Shown: positions 36,309 to 48,250 of the stretch, piece by piece | Layout: each line of letters opens with the position of its first letter | Numbering within the stretch: position 1 is the stretch's first letter | Source of the DNA: Entelurus aequoreus | Lineage: Eukaryota > Chordata > Actinopteri > Syngnathiformes > Syngnathidae | NCBI RefSeq assembly: GCF_033978785.1 | Contig: NW_026908060.1 | Span: forward strand, 46,548 to 110,547 | DNA: 64,000 nucleotides | Direction: 5' to 3' | Program-made: the position numbers and the translations under genes | The notes under the pieces: model-generated | The model's input: the letters and a program-made list of their open reading frames with translations, nothing else | The model's database searches: none | What the model was told of the DNA's origin: nothing

Positions 36309-38116
36309 CTAAGTGTCCGATCGAGAGAAGGAAAAAGAGGTGATTTTTAGCCTCTCTCGATTTTGTACTTAGAAAAAATCCAAATTTTTTTTTTTTTTTT
36401 TCCGTTTTTTTTCTAAGTGTCTGATCGAGAGAAGGAAAAAGTGGTGATTTTTAGCCTCTCTCGATTTTGTACTTAGAAAAAATCCAATTTTTTTTTTTTT
36501 TTTTTTTTTTTTTCTAAGTGTCCGATCGAGAGAAGGAAAAAGAGGTGATTTTTAGCCTCTCTCGATTTTGTACTTAGAAAAAATCCAAATTTTTTTTTTT
36601 TTTTTTCCGTTTTTTTTCTAAGTGTCTGATCGAGAGAAGGAAAAAGAGGTGATTTTTAGCCTCTCTCGATTTTGTACTTAGAAAAAATCCAAATTTTTTT
36701 TTTTTTTTTTTTTTTTTCTAAGTGTCCGATCGAGAGAAGGAAAAAGAGGTGATTTAGCCTCTCTCGATTTTGTACTTAGAAAAAAATCCAAATTTTTTTT
36801 TTTTTTTTTTCCGTTTTTTTTCTAAGTGTCTGATCGAGAGAAGGAAAAAGAGGTGATTTTTAGCCTCTCTCGATTTTGTACTTAGAAAAAATCCAAATTT
36901 TTTTTTTTTTTTTCCGTTTTTTTTCTAAGTGTCTGATCGAGAGAAGGAAAAAGTGGTGATTTTTAGCCTCTCTCGATTTTGTACTTAGAAAAAATCCAAT
37001 TTTTTTTTTTTTTTTTTTTTTTTCTAAGTGTCCGATCGAGAGAAGGAAAAAGAGGTGATTTTTAGCCTCTCTCGATTTTGTACTTAGAAAAAATCCAATT
37101 TTTTTTTTTTTTTTTTCCGTTTTTTTTCTAAGTGTCTGATCGAGAGAAGGAAAAAGAGGTGATTTTTAGCCTCTCTCGATTTTGTACTTAGAAAAAATCC
37201 AAATTTTTTTTTTTTTTTTTTTTTTTTCTAAGTGTCCGATCGAGAGAAGGAAAAAGAGGTGATTTTTAGCCTCTCTCGATTTTGTACTTAGAAAAAATCC
37301 AATTTTTTTTTTTTTTTTTTCCGTTTTTTTTCTAAGTGTCTGATCGAGAGAAGGAAAAAGAGGTGATTTTTAGCCTCTCTCGATTTTGTACTTAGAAAAA
37401 ATCCAAATTTTTTTTTTTTTTTTTTTTTTTTTTCTAAGTGTCCGATCGAGAGAAGGAAAAAGAGGTGATTTTTAGCCTCTCTCGATTTTGTACTTAGAAA
37501 AAATCCAAATTTTTTTATTTTTTTTCCGTTTTTTTTCCAAGTGTCTGATCGAGAGAAGGAAAAAGAGGTGATTTTTAGCCTCTCTCGATTTTGTACTTAG
37601 AAAAAATCCAAATTTTTTTTTTTTTTTTTCTGTTTTTTTTCTAAGTGTCTGATCGAGAGAAGGAAAAAGAGGTGATTTTTAGCCTCTCTCGATTTTGTAC
37701 TTAGAAAAAATCCAAATTTTTTTTTTTTTTTTTTCCGTTTTTTTTCTAAGTGTCTGATCGAGAGAAGGAAAAAGAGGTGATTTTTAGCCTCTCTCGATTT
37801 TGTACTTAGAAAAAATCCAAATTTTTTTTTTTTTTTTTTTTTTTTTCTAAGTGTCCGATCGAGAGAAGGAAAAAGAGGTGATTTTTAGCCTCTCTCGATT
37901 TTGTACTTAGAAAAAATCCAATTTTTTTTTTTTTTTTTTCCGTTTTTTTTCTAAGTGTCTGATCGAGAGAAGGAAAAAGAGGTGATTTTTAGCCTCTCTC
38001 GATTTTGTACTTAGAAAAAATCCAAATTTTTATTTTTTTTTTCTGTTTTTTTTCTAAGTGTCTGATCGAGAGAAGGAAAAAGAGGTGATTTTTAGCCTCT
38101 CTCGATTTTGTACTTA

Positions 38117-41100
38117 GAAAAGATCCAAATTTTTTTTTTTTTTTTTTTCCGTTTTTTTTCTAAGTGTCTGATCGAGAGAAGGAAAAAGAGGTGATTTTTA
38201 GCCTCTCTCGATTTTGTACTTAGAAAAAATCCAAATTTTTTTTTTTTTTTCCGTTTTTTTTCTAAGTGTCTGATCGAGAGAAGGAAAAAGAGGTGATTTT
38301 TAGCCTCTCTCGATTTTGTACTAAGAAAAAATCCAAATTTTTTTTTTCTTTTTTTTTTTTTTTTTCTAAGTGTCCGATCGAGAGAAGGAAAAAGAGGTGA
38401 TTTAGCCTCTCTCGATTTTGTACTTAGAAAAAAATCCAAATTTTTTTTATTTTTTTTTCCGTTTTTTTTCTAAGTGTCTGATCGAGAGAAGGAAAAAGTG
38501 GTGATTTTTAGCCTCTCTCGATTTTGTACTTAGAAAAAATCCAAATTTTTTTTTTTTTTTCCGTTTTTTTTCTAAGTGTCTGATCGAGAGAAGGAAAAAG
38601 TGGTGATTTTTAGCCTCTCTCGATTTTGTACTTAGAAAAAATCCAATTTTTTTTTTTTTTTTTTTTTTTCTAAGTGTCCGATCGAGAGAAGGAAAAAGAG
38701 GTGATTTTTAGCCTCTCTCGATTTTGTACTTAGAAAAAATCCAATTTTTTTTTTTTTTTTTTTCCGTTTTTTTTCTAAGTGTCTGATCGAGAGAAGGAAA
38801 AAGAGGTGATTTTTAGCCTCTCTCGATTTTGTACTTAGAAAAAATCCAAATTTTTTTTTTTTTTTTTTTTTTTTTCTAAGTGTCCGATCGAGAGAAGGAA
38901 AAAGAGGTGATTTTTAGCCTCTCTCGATTTTGTACTTAGAAAAAATCCAATTTTTTTTTTTTTTTTTTCCGTTTTTTTTCTAAGTGTCTGATCGAGAGAA
39001 GGAAAAAGAGGTGATTTTTAGCCTCTCTCGATTTTGTACTTAGAAAAAATCCAATTTTTTTTTTTTTTTTTTTTTTCTTTTTCTAAGTGTCCGATCGAGA
39101 GAAGGAAAAAGAGGTGATTTTTAGCCTCTCTCGATTTTGTACTTAGAAAAAATCCAATTTTTTTTTTTTTTTTTCTGTTTTTTTTCTAAGTGTCTGATCG
39201 AGAGAAGGAAAAAGAGGTGATTTTTAGCCTCTCTCGATTTTGTACTTAGAAAAAATCCAAATTTTTTTTTTTTTTTTTTTCCGTTTTTTTTCTAAGTGTC
39301 TGATCGAGAGAAGGAAAAAGAGGTGATTTTTAGCCTCTCTCGATTTTGTACTTAGAAAAAATCCAAATTGTTTTTTTTTTTTTTTTTTTTTCTAAGTGTC
39401 CGATCGAGAGAAGGAAAAAGAGGTGATTTTTAGCCTCTCTCGATTTTGTACTTAGAAAAAATCCAAATTTTTTTTTTTTTTTTTTCCGTTTTTTTTCCAA
39501 GTGTCTGATCGAGAGAAGGAAAAAGAGGTGATTTTTAGCCTCTCTCGATTTTGTACTTAGAAAAAATCCAATTTTTTTTTTTTTTTTTTTTTTCTTTTTC
39601 TAAGTGTCCGATCGAGAGAAGGAAAAAGAGGTGATTTTTAGCCTCTCTCGATTTTGTACTTAGAAAAAATCCAATTTTTTTTTTTTTTTTTCTGTTTTTT
39701 TTCTAAGTGTCTGATCGAGAGAAGGAAAAAGAGGTGATTTTTAGCCTCTCTCGATTTTGTACTTAGAAAAAATCCAAATTTTTTTTTTTTTTTTTTCCGT
39801 TTTTTTTCCAAGTGTCTGATCGAGAGAAGGAAAAAGAGGTGATTTTTAGCCTCTCTCGATTTTGTACTTAGAAAAAATCCAATTTTTTTTTTTTTTTTTT
39901 CTGTTTTTTTTCTAAGTGTCTGATCGAGAGAAGGAAAAAGAGGTGATTTTTAGCCTCTCTCGATTTTGTACTTAGAAAAAATCCAAATTTTTTTTTTTTT
40001 TTTTTCCGTTTTTTTTCTAAGTGTCTGATCGAGAGAAGGAAAAAGAGGTGATTTTTAGCCTCTCTCGATTTTGTACTTAGAAAAAATCCAAATTTTTTTT
40101 TTTTTTTTTTTTTTTTCTAAGTGTCTGATCGAGAGAAGGAAAAAGAGGTGATTTTTAGCCTCTCTCGATTTTGTACTTAGAAAAAATCCAAATTTTTTTT
40201 TTTTTTTTTTCCGTTTTTTTTCTAAGTGTCTGATCGAGAGAAGGAAAAAGAGGTGATTTTTAGCCTCTCTCGATTTTGTACTTAGAAAAAATCCAATTTT
40301 TTTTTTTTTTTTTTTTTTTTTCTAAGTGTCCGATCGAGAGAAGGAAAAAGAGGTGATTTTTAGCCTCTCTCGATTTTGTACTTAGAAAAAATCCAATTTT
40401 TTTTTTTTTTTTTTTCCGTTTTTTTTCTAAGTGTCTGATCGAGAGAAGGAAAAAGAGGTGATTTTTAGCCTCTCTCGATTTTGTACTTAGAAAAAATCCA
40501 AATTTTTTTTTTTTTTTTTTTTTTTTCTAAGTGTCCGATCGAGAGAAGGAAAAAGAGGTGATTTTTAGCCTCTCTCGATTTTGTACTTAGAAAAAATCCA
40601 AATTTTTTTTTTTTTTTTTCCGTTTTTTTTCCAAGTGTCTGATCGAGAGAAGGAAAAAGAGGTGATTTTTAGCCTCTCTCGATTTTGTACTTAGAAAAAA
40701 TCCAAATTTTTTTTTTTTTTTTTCTGTTTTTTTTCTAAGTGTCTGATCGAGAGAAGGAAAAAGAGGTGATTTTTAGCCTCTCTCGATTTTGTACTTAGAA
40801 AAAATCCAAATTTTTTTTTTTTTTTTTCCGTTTTTTTTCTAAGTGTCTGATCGAGAGAAGGAAAAAGAGGTGATTTTTAGCCTCTCTCGATTTTGTACTT
40901 AGAAAAAATCCAAATTTTTTTTTTTTTTTTTTTTTTTTTCTAAGTGTCCGATCGAGAGAAGGAAAAAGAGGTGATTTTTAGCCTCTCTCGATTTTGTACT
41001 TAGAAAAAATCCAAATTTTTTTTTTTTTTTTTTTTTTCTAAGTGTCTGATCGAGAGAAGGAAAAAGAGGTGATTTTTAGCCTCTCTCGATTTTGTACTTA

Positions 41101-41831
41101 GAAAAAATCCAAATTTTTTTTTTTTTTTTTTCCGTTTTTTTTCTAAGTGTCTGATCGAGAGAAGGAAAAAGAGGTGATTTTTAGCCTCTCTCGATTTTGT
41201 ACTTAGAAAAAATCCAATTTTTTTTTTTTTTTTTTTTTTTTTCTAAGTGTCCGATCGAGAGAAGGAAAAAGAGGTGATTTTTAGCCTCTCTCGATTTTGT
41301 ACTTAGAAAAAATCCAAATTTTTTTTTTTTTTTTTTCCGTTTTTTTTCTAAGTGTCTGATCGAGAGAAGGAAAAAGAGGTGATTTTTAGCCTCTCTCGAT
41401 TTTGTACTTAGAAAAAATCCAAATTTTTTATTTTTATTTTTTTTTTTTCTAAGTGTCCGATCGAGAGAAGGAAAAAGAGGTGATTTTTAGCCTCTCTCGA
41501 TTTTGTACTTAGAAAAAATCCAAATTTTTTTTTTTTTTTTCTGTTTTTTTTCTAAGTGTCTTATCGAGAGAAGGAAAAAGAGGTGATTTTTAGCCTCTCT
41601 CGATTTTGTACTTAGAAAAAATCCAAATTTTTGGTTTTTTTTTTTCCGTTTTTTTTCTAAGTGTCTGTCGAGAGAAGGAAAAAGAGGTGATTTTTAGCCT
41701 CTCTCGATTTTGTACTTAGAAAAAATCCAAATTTTTTTTTTTTTTTTTCCGTTTTTTTTCTAAGTGTCTGATCGAGAGAAGGAAAAAGAGGTGATTTTTA
41801 GCCTCTCTCGATTTTGTACTTAGAAAAAATG

Positions 41832-41862
<31 letters not shown>

Positions 41863-43783
41863 CCAAATGTCCGATCGAGAGAAGGAAAAAGAGGTGATTT
41901 TTAGCCTCTCTCGATTTTGTACTTAGAAAAAATCCAAATTTTTTTTTTTTTTTTTTTTTTTTTCTAAGTGTCTGATCGAGAGAAGGAAAAAGAGGTGATT
42001 TTTAGCCTCTCTCGATTTTGTACTTAGAAAAAATCCAAATTTTTTTTTTTTTTTTTTCCGTTTTTTTTCTAAGTGTCTGATCGAGAGAAGGAAAAAGAGG
42101 TGATTTTTAGCCTCTCTCGATTTTGTACTTAGAAAAAATCCAATTTTTTTTTTTTTTTTTTTTTTTTTCTAAGTGTCCGATCGAGAGAAGGAAAAAGAGG
42201 TGATTTTTAGCCTCTCTCGATTTTGTACTTAGAAAAAATCCAAATTTTTTTTTTTTTTTTTTCCGTTTTTTTTTCTAAGTGTCTGATCGAGAGAAGGAAA
42301 AAGAGGTGATTTTTAGCCTCTCTCGATTTTGTACTTAGAAAAAATCCAAATTTTTTTTTTTTTTTTTTTTTTTTTCTAAGTGTCCGATCGAGAGAAGGAA
42401 AAAGAGGTGATTTTTAGCCTCTCTCGATTTTGTACTTAGAAAAAATCCAAATTTTTTTTTTTTTTTTTTCCGTTTTTTTTCCAAGTGTCTGATCGAGAGA
42501 AGGAAAAAGAGGTGATTTTTAGCCTCTCTCGATTTTGTACTTAGAAAAAATCCAAATTTTTTTTTTTTTTTTCTGTTTTTTTTCTAAGTGTCTGATCGAG
42601 AGAAGGAAAAAGAGGTGATTTTTAGCCTCTCTCGATTTTGTACTTAGAAAAAATCCAAATTTTGTTTTTTTTTTTTTCCGTTTTTTTTCTAAGTGTCTGA
42701 TCGAGAGAAGGAAAAAGAGGTGATTTTTAGCCTCTCTCGATTTTGTACTTAGAAAAAATCCAAATTTTTTTTTTTTTTTTTTTTTTTTCTAAGTGTCCGA
42801 TCGAGAGAAGGAAAAAGAGGTGATTTTTAGCCTCTCTCGATTTTGTACTTAGAAAAAATCCAAATTTTTTTTTTTTTTTTTTCCGTTTTTTTTCTAAGTG
42901 TCTGATCGAGAGAAGGAAAAAGAGGTGATTTTTAGCCTCTCTCGATTTTGTACTTAGAAAAAATCCAAATTTTTTTTTTTTTTTTTTCCGTTTTTTTTCT
43001 AAGTGTCTGATCGAGAGAAGGAAAAAGAGGTGATTTTTAGCCTCTCTCGATTTTGTACTTAGAAAAAATCCAATTTTTTTTTTTCTTTTTTTTTTTTTCT
43101 AAGTGTCCGATCGAGAGAAGGAAAAAGAGGTGATTTTTAGCCTCTCTCGATTTTGTACTTAGAAAAAATCCAAATTTTTTTAATTTTTTTTTCCGTTTTT
43201 TTTCCAAGTGTCTGATCGAGAGAAGGAAAAAGAGGTGATTTTTAGCCTCTCTCGATTTTGTACTTAGAAAAAATCCAAATTTTTTTTTTTTTTTTTCTGT
43301 TTTTTTTCTAAGTGTCTGATCGAGAGAAGGAAAAAGAGGTGATTTTTAGCCTCTCTCGATTTTGTACTTAGAAAAAATCCAAATTTTTTTTTTTTTTTTT
43401 CCGTTTTTTTTCTAAGTGTCTGATCGAGAGAAGGAAAAAGAGGTGATTTTTAGCCTCTCTCGATTTTGTACTTAGAAAATATCCAAATTTTTTTTTTTTT
43501 TTTTTTTTTTTTCTAAGTGTCCGATCGAGAGAAGGAAAAAGAGGTGATTTTTAGCCTCTCTCGATTTTGTACTTAGAAAAAATCCAATTTTTTTTTTTTT
43601 TTTTTTCCGTTTTTTTTCTAAGTGTCTGATCGAGAGAAGGAAAAAGAGGTGATTTTTAGCCTCTCTCGATTTTGTACTTAGAAAAAATCCAAATTTTTAT
43701 TTTTTTTTTCTGTTTTTTTTCTAAGTGTCTGATCGAGAGAAGGAAAAAGAGGTGATTTTTAGCCTCTCTCGATTTTGTACTTA
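38117..43783 (+). repeat. 5.67-kb duplication, copy 1
   Basis: The landmark GAAAAGATCC at 38117 is followed by GATTTAGCC at 38399, AAGTGG at 38499, AAATTGTTTT at 39370 and a pure-T/GTCTG monomer at 40117. All of these recur 5667-5670 bp downstream. The copy contains monomers with TCTTATCGAG (41569) and the two-base deletion GTCTGTCGAG (41663). These are missing at the corresponding place in copy 2. Confidence 0.83.
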
Positions 43784-46700
43784 GAAAAGATCCAAATTTT
43801 TTTTTTTTTTTTTTTCCGTTTTTTTTCTAAGTGTCTGATCGAGAGAAGGAAAAAGAGGTGATTTTTAGCCTCTTTCGATTTTGTACTTAGAAAAAATCCA
43901 AATTTTTTTTTTTTTTTCCGTTTTTTTTCTAAGTGTCTGATCGAGAGAAGGAAAAAGAGGTGATTTTTAGCCTCTCTCGATTTTGTACTAAGAAAAAATC
44001 CAAATTTTTTTTTTCTTTTTTTTTTTTTTTTTTCTAAGTGTCCGATCGAGAGAAGGAAAAAGAGGTGATTTAGCCTCTCTCGATTTTGTACTTAGAAAAA
44101 AATCCAAATTTTTTTTTTTTTTTTTTCCGTTTTTTTTCTAAGTGTCTGATCGAGAGAAGGAAAAAGTGGTGATTTTTAGCCTCTCTCGATTTTGTACTTA
44201 GAAAAAATCCAAATTTTTTTTTTTTTTTTCCGTTTTTTTTCTAAGTGTCTGATCGAGAGAAGGAAAAAGTGGTGATTTTTAGCCTCTCTCGATTTTGTAC
44301 TTAGAAAAAATCCAATTTTTTTTTTTTTTTTTTTTTTTCTAAGTGTCCGATCGAGAGAAGGAAAAAGAGGTGATTTTTAGCCTCTCTCGATTTTGTACTT
44401 AGAAAAAATCCAATTTTTTTTTTTTTTTTTTTCCGTTTTTTTTCTAAGTGTCTGATCGAGAGAAGGAAAAAGAGGTGATTTTTAGCCTCTCTCGATTTTG
44501 TACTTAGAAAAAATCCAAATTTTTTTTTTTTTTTTTTTTCTTTTCTAAGTGTCCGATCGAGAGAAGGAAAAAGAGGTGATTTTTAGCCTCTCTCGATTTT
44601 GTACTTAGAAAAAATCCAATTTTTTTTTTTTTTTTTTTCCGTTTTTTTTTCTAAGTGTCTGATCGAGAGAAGGAAAAAGAGGTGATTTTTAGCCTCTCTC
44701 GATTTTGTACTTAGAAAAAATCCAATTTTTTTTTTTTTTTTTTTTTTCTTTTTCTAAGTGTCCGATCGAGAGAAGGAAAAAGAGGTGATTTTTAGCCTCT
44801 CTCGATTTTGTACTTAGAAAAAATCCAATTTTTTTTTTTTTTTTCTGTTTTTTTTCTAAGTGTCTGATCGAGAGAAGGAAAAAGAGGTGATTTTTAGCCT
44901 CTCTCGATTTTGTACTTAGAAAAAATCCAAATTTTTTTTTTTTTTTTTTTCCGTTTTTTTTCTAAGTGTCTGATCGAGAGAAGGAAAAAGAGGTGATTTT
45001 TAGCCTCTCTCGATTTTGTACTTAGAAAAAATCCAAATTGTTTTTTTTTTTTTTTTTTTTTCTAAGTGTCCGATCGAGAGAAGGAAAAAGAGGTGATTTT
45101 TAGCCTCTCTCGATTTTGTACTTAGAAAAAATCCAAATTTTTTTTTTTTTTTTTTTCCGTTTTTTTTCCAAGTGTCTGATCGAGAGAAGGAAAAAGAGGT
45201 GATTTTTAGCCTCTCTCGATTTTGTACTTAGAAAAAATCCAATTTTTTTTTTTTTTTTTTTTTTCTTTTTCTAAGTGTCCGATCGAGAGAAGGAAAAAGA
45301 GGTGATTTTTAGCCTCTCTCGATTTTGTACTTAGAAAAAATCCAATTTTTTTTTTTTTTTTTCTGTTTTTTTTCTAAGTGTCTGATCGAGAGAAGGAAAA
45401 AGAGGTGATTTTTAGCCTCTCTCGATTTTGTACTTAGAAAAAATCCAAATTTTTTTTTTTTTTTTTTCCGTTTTTTTTCCAAGTGTCTGATCGAGAGAAG
45501 GAAAAAGAGGTGATTTTTAGCCTCTCTCGATTTTGTACTTAGAAAAAATCCAAATTTTTTTTTTTTTTTTTCTGTTTTTTTTCTAAGTGTCTGATCGAGA
45601 GAAGGAAAAAGAGGTGATTTTTAGCCTCTCTCGATTTTGTACTTAGAAAAAATCCAAAATTTTTTTTTTTTTTTTTCCGTTTTTTTTCTAAGTGTCTGAT
45701 CGAGAGAAGGAAAAAGAGGTGATTTTTAGCCTCTCTCGATTTTGTACTTAGAAAAAATCCAAATTTTTTTTTTTTTTTTTTTTTTTCTAAGTGTCTGATC
45801 GAGAGAAGGAAAAAGAGGTGATTTTTAGCCTCTCTCGATTTTGTACTTAGAAAAAATCCAAATTTTTTTTATTTTTTTTTCCGTTTTTTTTCTAAGTGTC
45901 TGATCGAGAGAAGGAAAAAGAGGTGATTTTTAGCCTCTCTCGATTTTGTACTTAGAAAAAATCCAATTTTTTTTTTTTTTTTTTTTTTTTTCTAAGTGTC
46001 CGATCGAGAGAAGGAAAAAGAGGTGATTTTTAGCCTCTCTCGATTTTGTACTTAGAAAAAATCCAATTTTTTTTTTTTTTTTTTTCCGTTTTTTTTCTAA
46101 GTGTCTGATCGAGAGAAGGAAAAAGAGGTGATTTTTAGCCTCTCTCGATTTTGTACTTAGAAAAAAATCCAAATTTTTTTTTTTTTTTTTTTTTTTTTCT
46201 AAGTGTCCGATCGAGAGAAGGAAAAAGAGGTGATTTTTAGCCTCTCTCGATTTTGTACTTAGAAAAAATCCAAATTTTTATTTTTTTTTTTTCCGTTTTT
46301 TTTCCAAGTGTCTGATCGAGAGAAGGAAAAAGAGGTGATTTTTAGCCTCTCTCGATTTTGTACTTAGAAAAAATCCAAATTTTTTTTTTTTTTTTCTGTT
46401 TTTTTTCTAAGTGTCTGATCGAGAGAAGGAAAAAGAGGTGATTTTTAGCCTCTCTCGATTTTGTACTTAGAAAAAATCCAAATTTTTTTTTTTTTTTTTT
46501 CCGTTTTTTTTCTAAGTGTCTGATCGAGAGAAGGAAAAAGAGGTGATTTTTAGCCTCTCTCGATTTTGTACTTAGAAAAAATCCAAATTTTTTTTTTTTT
46601 TTTTTTTTTTTCTAAGTGTCCGATCGAGAGAAGGAAAAAGAGGTGATTTTTAGCCTCTCTCGATTTTGTACTTAGAAAAAATCCAAATTTTTTTTTTTTT

Positions 46701-47130
46701 TTTTTTTTTTCTAAGTGTCTGATCGAGAGAAGGAAAAAGAGGTGATTTTTAGCCTCTCTCGATTTTGTACTTAGAAAAAATCCAAATTTTTTTTTTTTTT
46801 TTTTCCGTTTTTTTTCTAAGTGTCTGATCGAGAGAAGGAAAAAGAGGTGATTTTTAGCCTCTCTCGATTTTGTACTTAGAAAAAATCCAATTTTTTTTTT
46901 TTTTTTTTTTTTTTCTAAGTGTCCGATCGAGAGAAGGAAAAAGAGGTGATTTTTAGCCTCTCTCGATTTTGTACTTAGAAAAAATCCAAATTTTTTTTTT
47001 TTTTTTTTCCGTTTTTTTTCTAAGTGTCTGATCGAGAGAAGGAAAAAGAGGTGATTTTTAGCCTCTCTCGATTTTGTACTTAGAAAAAATGCAAATTTTT
47101 TTTTTTTTTTTTTTTTTTTTCCAAATGTCC
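43784..47130 (+). repeat. 5.67-kb duplication, copy 2 (internally shortened)
   Basis: Partners of the copy-1 landmarks lie at 43784, 44067, 44167, 45040 and 45787. Towards the end the alignment slips. The CCAAATGTCCG landmark at about 41863 has its partner at 47121, about 5.26 kb away and not 5.67 kb. About 0.4 kb (roughly four monomers, including the TCTTATC and GTCTGTC variants) is therefore absent from this copy or was added to the other. Confidence 0.78.
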
Positions 47131-48219
47131 GATCGAGAGAAGGAAAAAGAGGTGATTTTTAGCCTCTCTCGATTTTGTACTTAGAAAAAATCCAATTTTT
47201 TTTTTTTTTTTTTTTTTTTCTAAGTGTCCGATCGAGAGAAGGAAAAAGAGGTGATTTTTAGCCTCTCTCGATTTTGTACTTAGAAAAAATCCAATTTTTT
47301 TTTTTTTTTTTTTCCGTTTTTTTTCTAAGTGTCTGATCGAGAGAAGGAAAAAGAGGTGATTTTTAGCCTCTCTCGATTTTGTACTAAGAAAAAATCCAAA
47401 TTTTTTTTTTCTTTTTTTTTTTTTTTTTTCTAAGTGTCCGATCGAGAGAAGGAAAAAGAGGTGATTTTTAGCCTCTCTCGATTTTGTACTTAGAAAAAAT
47501 CCAAATTTTAATTTTTTTTTTCCGTTTTTTTTCTAAGTGTCTGATCGAGAGAAGGAAAAAGAGGTGATTTTTAGCCTCTCTCGATTTTGTACTTAGAAAA
47601 AATCCAAATTTATTATTATTTTTTTTTTTTTCTAAGTGTCCGATCGAGAGAAGGAAAAAGAGGTGATTTTTAGCCTCTCTCGATTTTGTACTTAGAAAAA
47701 ATCCAATTTTTTTTTTTTTTTTTTTTTTTTCTAAGTGTCCGATCGAGAGAAGGAAAAAGAGGTGATTTTTAGCCTCTCTCGATTTTGTACTTAGAAAAAA
47801 TCCAAATTTTTTTTTTTTTTTTTTCCGTTTTTTTTCTAAGTGTCTGATCGAGAGAAGGAAAAAGAGGTGATTTTTAGCCTCTCTCGATTTTGTACTTAGA
47901 AAAAATCCAAATTTTTTTTTTTTTTTTTTCCGTTTTTTTTCTAAGTGTCTGATCGAGAGAAGGAAAAAGAGGTGATTTTTAGCCTCTCTCGATTTTGTAC
48001 TTAGAAAAAATCCAAATTTTTTTTTTTTTTTTTTTTTTTTTTCTAAGTGTCCGATCGAGAGAAGGAAAAAGAGGTGATTTTTAGCCTCTCTCGATTTTGT
48101 ACTAAGAAAATATCCAAATTTTTTTTTTTTTTTTTTCCGTTTTTTTTCTAAGTGTCTGATCGAGAGAAGGAAAAATAGGTGATTTTTAGCCTCTCTCGAT
48201 TTTGTACTTAGAAAAAATC

Positions 48220-48250
<31 letters not shown>

